The notes under the pieces: generated by a model | Told to the model about the DNA's origin: nothing | Database searches by the model: none | The model's input: only the letters and a program-made list of their open reading frames with translations | Assembly (NCBI GenBank): GCA_017656235.1 | Contig: JACDOF010000009.1 | Coordinates: 62,001 to 126,000, forward strand | DNA length: 64,000 nucleotides | Direction of reading: 5' to 3' | DNA from: Brevibacillus sp. | GTDB taxonomy: Bacteria; Bacillota; Bacilli; Brevibacillales; Brevibacillaceae | Made by a program: the position numbers and the translations under genes | Part shown: piece after piece, positions 59,026 through 64,000 of the stretch | Position numbering within the stretch: the first letter of the stretch is position 1 | How the letters are laid out: the number at the start of each line of letters is the position of its first letter

Positions 59026-60036
59026 ATGATACAGGTAAACAAGCTGGAAAAGGTGTTTCGCATTCACCAGGCCCGGCCCGGATTGGCCGGAGCACTGCGC
59101 GACTTGTTTGACCGTCAGTACAAAACGGTAAAGGCGGTAGACGGGGTTTCTTTTTCAGTGGAAGCCGGTGAGATGTTTGCCTTGATTGGCGAGAACGGAG
59201 CCGGCAAGTCAACGACGATCAAGATGTTGACCGGTATTTTGACGCCAAGCGCCGGCGAAGTGGTGATTAACGGGTTTGTGCCGTACAAACAGCGGGAACA
59301 GTACGTCACTTCAATTGGGGTGGTGTTTGGGCAGCGTTCGCAGCTTTGGTGGGATTTGTCGCCAATGGAGTCCTTTCGTTTGCTGAAACGTGTCTATAAA
59401 GTGGACGAAGAGGAGGGGAACCGTTGGCTGAACCGCTTGATTGACGAGCTGGACCTCGGTTCGTTTGTCCACCAGCCGGTGCGCAAGCTGAGTCTGGGGC
59501 AGCGGATGCGCTGCGAGATTGCGGCTTCGCTGATTCACAAGCCGAAGCTCTTGTTTTTGGATGAGCCGACTGTCGGGCTGGATGTGCTGGTGAAGCAGAA
59601 AATCCGGGAATTTTTACGGCGGCTCAACGAAACGGAACGGACGACGATTCTCCTGACGACGCATGACGTGTCCGATATCGAAGCGTTGTGCAGGCGCGTA
59701 CTGGTGATGGATCAGGGCCGGCTGATCTTTGACGGGCTGTTGGGTGACTTGAAAGAAAAGTGGGGAGCGGGTACGGAGGTTGTCTTTCAATTCAAGAAGC
59801 GCACCTCGCTTGAAGAGGTGCGGACCGCTTTGGGTGCCGCTGATTACGAGCTTGTCCCGGAAAACGAATACGCGCTGGCAGTCCGCATCCCACGCAGCCA
59901 GGAGATGCTCCCGTACGTGTTGTCTACCGTGATGAGCCGGTTTGACGTGAGCGATGTCAAAGTGAAAGAGGCCAGCACGGAAGAGATCGTGCGCAATATT
60001 TACTCGGCGACAGGCGAGGTCATGGTTCATGCTTAG
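59026..60036 (+). CDS. ABC-2 exporter ATP-binding protein
   Basis: The 336-residue ATPase has Walker A GENGAGKST (about 65), Q-loop VVFGQRSQLWW, signature LSLGQRMRCEIA and Walker B LLFLDEPTVGLD. QRSQLWWDLSP and the C-terminal extension after residue 250 are typical of the large bacterial group that pairs with DUF990-type six-helix permeases. The ATG at 59026 follows AAAAAAGGA. A GTG at 59017 touches that site. The first permease overlaps its end by eight bases. The substrate is unknown. Confidence 0.9.
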   Translation: MIQVNKLEKVFRIHQARPGLAGALRDLFDRQYKTVKAVDGVSFSVEAGEMFALIGENGAGKSTTIKMLTGILTPSAGEVVINGFVPYKQREQYVTSIGVVFGQRSQLWWDLSPMESFRLLKRVYKVDEEEGNRWLNRLIDELDLGSFVHQPVRKLSLGQRMRCEIAASLIHKPKLLFLDEPTVGLDVLVKQKIREFLRRLNETERTTILLTTHDVSDIEALCRRVLVMDQGRLIFDGLLGDLKEKWGAGTEVVFQFKKRTSLEEVRTALGAADYELVPENEYALAVRIPRSQEMLPYVLSTVMSRFDVSDVKVKEASTEEIVRNIYSATGEVMVHA

Positions 60037-60823
60037 ACTGTACGCCGAACTTATCCGCATCCGCTTTTTAACCATGCTGGCTTATCGCGTCAACTACTAC
60101 AGCGGGATTATCATATACGGCATCAACATCGGTGCCTACTACTTTCTCTGGAAGGCTATCTACGCCGGTCAGCAGAATCTGGCCGGGATGAATGTGGAGC
60201 AGATGACGGTCTACGTGGCGATTGCCTGGATGTCGCGCGCGTTTTACTTCAACAATATCGATTTTGAGATCGCCCAGGATGTGCGGGAGGGGAAAGTGGC
60301 GATTGAGATGATCCGCCCGTATCATTATCTGTCGGTGAAGACGGCACAGGCGTTTGGCGAGGGATTGTTCCGCCTGCTGTTTTTTGCGATTCCCGGCATG
60401 CTGCTGGTCAGTTTGTTCCTGCCGCTTGCGTTTCCGCCTTCGCCCGCTGCCTGGGGGGTATATCTCGTCAGTCTGCTGCTCGCCTTTCTGATCAACACCG
60501 AGCTCAACCTGCTGACCGGAGTACTCACCTTTTTCTTCTTCCGCAACGACGGGATGATGCGGGCAAAACGGGTTATTGTCGATCTTTTGTCCGGGTTGAT
60601 TCTGCCGATCAGCTTCTTTCCGGGGTGGGCGCAGGCGATCATGAACTGGCTGCCGTTTCAGGCGATCAACTACTACCCCAGCATGATTTTTGCCGGAGCG
60701 ATTGATCCCCTGCAAGCGGGGGACGTGATCCTGCTGCAGTCGATCTGGACGGTCGGTTTGCTGTTACCGCTGACTGCCCTGTGGCGGCGTGCCCGCCGCA
60801 ACCTGGTGGTGCAAGGAGGGTGA
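60029..60823 (+). CDS. ABC-2 exporter permease 1
   Basis: The 264-residue protein has six hydrophobic segments and resembles ABC-2 family DUF990-type permeases, with a long N-terminal IRIRFLTMLAYRVNYY amphipathic region, DVREGKVAIEMIRPYHYL in the first cytoplasmic loop, and PISFFPGWAQAIMNWLPFQAINYYPSMIFAG near the C-terminus. It overlaps the ATPase gene and is followed four bases later by the second permease, so the three proteins are made together. Confidence 0.85.
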   Translation: MLRLYAELIRIRFLTMLAYRVNYYSGIIIYGINIGAYYFLWKAIYAGQQNLAGMNVEQMTVYVAIAWMSRAFYFNNIDFEIAQDVREGKVAIEMIRPYHYLSVKTAQAFGEGLFRLLFFAIPGMLLVSLFLPLAFPPSPAAWGVYLVSLLLAFLINTELNLLTGVLTFFFFRNDGMMRAKRVIVDLLSGLILPISFFPGWAQAIMNWLPFQAINYYPSMIFAGAIDPLQAGDVILLQSIWTVGLLLPLTALWRRARRNLVVQGG

Positions 60824-60827
60824 TGGG

Positions 60828-61616
60828 ATGCTGCAGGTGCTGCGCTTATTTGGTGACTATCTGAGTCAATATTTCAAAACGAGGTTGGCGTATCGTGCCG
60901 ACTTTTTCGGCGAGCTGGTCTCCAACCTGATTTTTGAACTGATCAATCTGGTATTTATCGTCGTGGTGTTTCAGCACGTACCGCTGCTCAATGACTGGAG
61001 CCGTGATGAGATCATATTCATTTACGGTTACTTCCTGATTCCCTATGCGCTGTTCACCATGTTTTTCGGTTTCTGGGACTTTAATGAAAGATATATTATC
61101 CGCGGCGAGATGGATCGCGTTCTGACCCGCCCGATTCACAATCTGGCACAGGTTTGTCTGGAATCTATTGCGCCCGACCGCATATTCGGCGTATTCAGCG
61201 GCCTGATCATCATGGGTTATGCGGCGATCAAGCTGGAACTGTCGTTTGCCTGGTACGATCTGCTGCTGTTTGTGGGACTGGTCATCAGCAGCGTATTGAT
61301 TTACGCCGGGGTGTATACGGCGATTGCCGCAATCAGCTTTTTTTCCGATTCGCGGACCGGTATCGCGCCAATGATCTGGAACATCCAGAACTATGGCCGC
61401 TATCCCGTTGACGTCTACAACGGCGTCATTCGCTTCATTCTTACCTGGATCTTGCCGTTTGCCTTCGTCGGACTGTACCCGTCGGCTTACTTTTTGCGCA
61501 AGGAGGAGTGGTATACCTATACCATGCTTACCCCGGTGATGGGCCTTATCTTTTTTTCACTGGGCTTGTTTGTCTGGAATTGGGGGATCAAGCGGTATCA
61601 AGGGGCTGGTTCATAA
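60828..61616 (+). CDS. ABC-2 exporter permease 2
   Basis: The 262-residue protein has six hydrophobic segments and matches its neighbour's family: YFKTRLAYRADFFGELVSNL, GEMDRVLTRPIHNLAQV, and NIQNYGRYPVDVYNGVIRFILTWILPFAFVGLYPSAYFL. The ATG at 60828 follows GGAGGGTGATGGG. With permease 1 it likely forms a heterodimeric export channel. No terminator is seen before the FMN riboswitch promoter. Confidence 0.85.
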   Translation: MLQVLRLFGDYLSQYFKTRLAYRADFFGELVSNLIFELINLVFIVVVFQHVPLLNDWSRDEIIFIYGYFLIPYALFTMFFGFWDFNERYIIRGEMDRVLTRPIHNLAQVCLESIAPDRIFGVFSGLIIMGYAAIKLELSFAWYDLLLFVGLVISSVLIYAGVYTAIAAISFFSDSRTGIAPMIWNIQNYGRYPVDVYNGVIRFILTWILPFAFVGLYPSAYFLRKEEWYTYTMLTPVMGLIFFSLGLFVWNWGIKRYQGAGS

Positions 61617-61674
61617 ACAGATGCGGCTTGCTGAAGGGGAAAGCGTTCAAGTGATGAATCGCATCCATGCCCTG

Positions 61675-61703
61675 TTGCTCCCCTTCTAAAAAAGCCGTAT
61701 AAT
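61675..61703 (+). promoter_or_regulatory. Promoter of ribU
   Basis: TTGCTC (61675-61680) and TATAAT (61698-61703) are spaced by 17 bases, about 25 bases before the FMN riboswitch. Confidence 0.75.
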
Positions 61704-61725
61704 AAGCGCGTGACAACTTCACATT

Positions 61726-61862
61726 TCCTTCGGGGCAGGGTGAAATTCCCGACCGGCGGTGATCACCACAGGTGTAAGCCCGCGAGCCTCCGTCCGCGTT
61801 CGGCGGAGTGCAGGATCTGGTGCGAATCCAGAGCCGACAGTATAGTCTGGATGGGAGAAGGA
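61726..61862 (+). promoter_or_regulatory. FMN riboswitch (RFN element)
   Basis: The RFN consensus is clear: TTCCTTCGGGGCAGGGTGAA, TTCCCGACCGGCGGTGAT, AGCCCGCGAGC, GCAGGATCTGGTGCGAATCC, AGAGCCGACAGT and the closing GGATGGGAGAAGGA. The CCTTC/GAAGG ends form P1. A transcription terminator follows at 61982, and the riboflavin transporter gene after it, so FMN should switch ribU off at the level of transcription. Confidence 0.95.
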
Positions 61863-61981
61863 TTTGGTCAGTACGCCATGCACGTGCTCGTTTTCGACGT
61901 ACGGTCGTATAGGCAGGGCTGTTTTGCGGGAACAAGCCCTTGCTTTCCTATACGCTTTTATGCCGGATCGGTCCACAAACG

Positions 61982-62013
61982 CTCCGAAGAGTCTCTCTCT
62001 TCGGAGTTTTTTT
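61982..62013 (+). terminator. Riboswitch-controlled terminator
   Basis: CTCCGAAGAG (61982-61991) pairs perfectly with CTCTTCGGAG (61997-62006), followed by seven T residues, about 150 bases before ribU. Confidence 0.93.
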
Positions 62014-62163
62014 ATGGCCGGACCGTGGAGACGGCCATCTTGTGCCAAGGGTGCAGGTCAGATGCCGTATACCGAGGCAGCGTCAGAAAAGCGCAGCCCG
62101 TGCTGCAAAAGCTGATGCCAATCCTCGACAGAAGGAAAAACACAAAATGAGGAGATGGTACAG

Positions 62164-62763
62164 ATGCAAAAAACGGAAGTACACAGCATGCAGACGGTTC
62201 AGACGCGAAAAATGGTCCTGCTCTCTGTTTTCGGGGCGATTGCGTTTGCCCTCTATTACCTGGAGTTCTCTATCCCCTTGATTCCCGCGTTTCTGAAGCT
62301 GGATGTGAGCACGCTGCCGGGATTGATTGGCGGTCTGATGTTTGGACCGGTGGCCGGCGTGTCGGTAGAGCTGGTAAAAAACATTCTCCACTTCTTCTTA
62401 AAGAACTCGGACGGATTGCTTATCGGGGAATTGGCCAATTTCGTCGCCGGTGCCAGTTTCATTGTCGTCACCGTTGCGATCCAGCGCCACTACAAGACAA
62501 CCAAATCCTTTGTCGCCGGCCTGGTGCTGGGCACCCTGTTGATGACGTTGGTGATGGCGTTGGGCAACTATTACGTGCTGCTGCCCGCCTACGCCCTGAT
62601 GTATCAGATTTCGGTTGAAGAGATGCTGGCGATGTTTCAGATAGAGAGTATTTGGTCGTACATCGTGTATGCGATCGTGCCGTTTAATCTGGTCAAAGGA
62701 ATGGTCTTGTCCTTTATCGCTTATCCGATATACCTGAAGCTGCTCCCCCGGATTTCCCGCTAA
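62164..62763 (+). CDS. ribU: Riboflavin ECF transporter S component RibU
   Basis: The 199-residue protein has six membrane helices and RibU-family blocks: LLSVFGAIAFALYYLEFSIPLIPAFLKLDVSTLPGLIGGLMFGPVAGVSVELVKNILHF at the N-terminus and NYYVLLPAY near residue 140. It binds riboflavin and works with a shared EcfAAT energy module encoded elsewhere. The ATG at 62164 is nine bases from GAGGAG. An ATG at 62155 abuts that site. The FMN riboswitch upstream confirms the substrate class. Confidence 0.93.
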   Translation: MQKTEVHSMQTVQTRKMVLLSVFGAIAFALYYLEFSIPLIPAFLKLDVSTLPGLIGGLMFGPVAGVSVELVKNILHFFLKNSDGLLIGELANFVAGASFIVVTVAIQRHYKTTKSFVAGLVLGTLLMTLVMALGNYYVLLPAYALMYQISVEEMLAMFQIESIWSYIVYAIVPFNLVKGMVLSFIAYPIYLKLLPRISR

Positions 62764-62804
62764 TGGGGGGAGCATGCGCCCGTACTCCTTTCCGGGAGCA
62801 GAAT

Positions 62805-62849
62805 ACAAAAAACCAGGCTGTCCGTGCGTTTGGGGACAGCCTGGTTTTT
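62805..62849. terminator. Bidirectional terminator between ribU and the ArsR-like gene
   Basis: AACCAGGCTGTCC (62811-62823) pairs perfectly with GGACAGCCTGGTT (62834-62846), flanked by A-rich sequence on the left and TTTTT on the right. Confidence 0.93.
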
Positions 62850-62891
62850 ATATCGCAACAGGAACCATCCGCAGATGGTTTTTGCCAAACT

Positions 62892-63518
62892 CTATTCTTC
62901 TTCCCTTTCGTCCACATCCTCAAAGGTTTCATTTTCGGCTACCGGATCGGGCGGGCTGAGCGGGAAGAGGATGTCGAAGTGCTTAAACTTGCGTCGGCCC
63001 TCACCCGCCTTCAGATCCTTGTACTTGCGGAAAATGGCGTTCAGTTCGCGTACCAGCTGGTTGCGCTCTTCCTTTGACAGGTACAGTTCGCCGACGTTGA
63101 AGGCGAACGTGTCGGAGTACTCTTTCCGCACATCAATATCGCTTTCGACAAACTGATTGATGGTCCGAAGCAGGTCGCGTTCGGTCGTGCGGATTGGGGA
63201 GAACATGATTTCACCCAACTGCTGGGCGTTTTCTTCGATCATCACCCGCAGGTTAACCTGGATTACTTTGGCCACCGGCTGATAGTACTTCTCCACAATC
63301 GATCCTTTTACCCGTGTGTCCACCTGCTCCAGCAGTCCGACGCGAACCAGTTCCTTGACGTGATAATGAAGGCGGGCGGCGTTTTCGCCCAGTTCCGTCG
63401 CAATCTGTTTGGCCGTACGCGGCTGCAGGTCTTCAAACAATTCCAAAATTTTTACCCGTTCCGGGATCGACAACGATTTGAGTGCTTCCGGATCTGTCAC
63501 ATCGTAAAATTCTCTCAT
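62892..63518 (-). CDS. ArsR-like winged-helix regulator
   Basis: The 208-residue protein has an N-terminal winged helix (about 10-90; LSIPERVKILELFEDLQPRTAKQIATELGENAARLHYHVKELVRVGLLEQV) of the HTH_20/ArsR group, followed by a helical ligand or dimer domain and an acidic tail (ENETFEDVDEREEE). No metal-binding cysteines are present. I chose the ATG at 63518 (GGTGAAAA upstream). An ATG at 63551 has no ribosome site. Its target is unknown. Confidence 0.8.
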   Translation of the reverse strand: MREFYDVTDPEALKSLSIPERVKILELFEDLQPRTAKQIATELGENAARLHYHVKELVRVGLLEQVDTRVKGSIVEKYYQPVAKVIQVNLRVMIEENAQQLGEIMFSPIRTTERDLLRTINQFVESDIDVRKEYSDTFAFNVGELYLSKEERNQLVRELNAIFRKYKDLKAGEGRRKFKHFDILFPLSPPDPVAENETFEDVDEREEE

Positions 63519-63734
63519 ATTTTTCACCGTCCAACCCCATCTGTCAAACATGATTGATCAAAATATAAATAACATTCTCTTCATTTTACTCTTTTGCAGG
63601 CTAAATCGCAATGGACAAACCTGAGCCGGCAGGCAAGGGCAAAATGTCCGGACATGCTGTCTTTCCCTTTTGAGTCTGCCCTTCTTTTGCTAAAATAAGA
63701 AAAACAACCTAAATGAAGAGGAAGGGATCAAGCC

Positions 63735-64000
63735 ATGATCGAGGCAGGACAACCTGCTCCTGATTTTACGTTATCGGCGAGTAACGGTCAAACCGTCTCA
63801 CTGAATGATTATCGAGGCAAGAATGTTGTGCTGTACTTCTATCCCAAAGACATGACTCCGGGGTGCACCACGGAGGCGTGCGACTTCCGCGACTACCACC
63901 CGAAGTTTGCCGAACTGAACACGGTCGTACTGGGGGTAAGCCCGGACGATGTCGCCTCGCATGACAAGTTTGCGGCCAAACACGAACTGCCCTTTCCGCT
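63735..64000 (+). CDS. bcp: Thioredoxin-dependent thiol peroxidase Bcp, 5' part
   Basis: The frame starts at ATG 63735 (GAAGGGATC upstream) and is still open at the window end after 88 codons. It matches the Bcp/PrxQ peroxiredoxins: APDFTLSASNGQTVSL, VVLYFYPKDMTPGCTTEACDFRDYH with peroxidatic Cys44 and resolving Cys49 (the atypical 2-Cys PrxQ spacing), and LGVSPDDVASHDKF. It reduces hydroperoxides. In B. subtilis the homologue (ygaF) lies after gsaB and before perR. Confidence 0.93.
   Translation, partial: MIEAGQPAPDFTLSASNGQTVSLNDYRGKNVVLYFYPKDMTPGCTTEACDFRDYHPKFAELNTVVLGVSPDDVASHDKFAAKHELPFP

Overview
The window looks like chromosomal DNA of a GC-rich, endospore-forming member of the Bacillales, most likely Brevibacillus or a close relative. 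This is inferred from protein resemblance and gene order, not from a marker gene. Pointers are a YtpB terpene synthase, Spo0M, a LysM/SH3/GH18 spore-type hydrolase, YhfH, a YrzI-like peptide, a LiaFSR-type stress operon, and the order yfhP-mutY-fabL-ntdP-ygaD-gsaB-bcp known from the Bacillus subtilis yfh/yga region. No rRNA, tRNA, CRISPR array, complete insertion sequence or prophage was seen.

Layout. 1-8.3 kb: the 3' end of ytpB, a ylaF-type membrane peptide, a sigma-54-dependent activator divergent from proline dehydrogenase (with a clear -24/-12 promoter), an SLH-like exported protein, an AlkA-type glycosylase and a B12-dependent ribonucleotide reductase behind two NrdR-like boxes. 8.3-20.6 kb: DMT and MFS transporters, a DinB-like protein, a hotdog thioesterase with a FadR-like operator, an SDR, the LysM/GH18 hydrolase, an orphan LivJ-like lipoprotein, a GltP-type symporter, an RlmD-type rRNA methyltransferase and small proteins. 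20.6-25.4 kb: one operon of a GntR regulator, a complete TRAP transporter and a proline-racemase-superfamily enzyme whose second catalytic cysteine is glycine. 25.4-30 kb: a two-component system, an NlpC/P60 hydrolase under a c-di-AMP riboswitch, and two AT-rich exported proteins of unknown function.

30-37 kb: a liaI-liaH-(phospholipid methyltransferase-like)-liaF-liaS-liaR operon, prpE, yneF, a 59-residue membrane protein and sodA. 37-42 kb: a PepSY membrane protein, remains of a methyltransferase and a monooxygenase, a TetR-DUF2306 pair behind a three-site operator-like array, and a CDF transporter. 41.8-64 kb: the yfh/yga backbone (yfhP, mutY, fabL, ntdP, ygaD, gsaB, bcp), interrupted by a cluster of very small genes, an MFS transporter, spo0M, a large glutamate synthase without gltD, an ABC-2 exporter and ribU under an FMN riboswitch with terminator.

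Regulation is unusually readable here: a sigma-54 promoter, NrdR-like boxes, a FadR-like palindrome, a GntR-type repeat inside a promoter, a 3 x 18-bp operator array, two riboswitches and many intrinsic terminators. The least explained items are a structured repeat found twice with compensatory changes (17365 and 52357), the Cys-to-Gly racemase homologue with its transporter, the methyltransferase inside the lia operon, and the mutY-fabL small-gene cluster.
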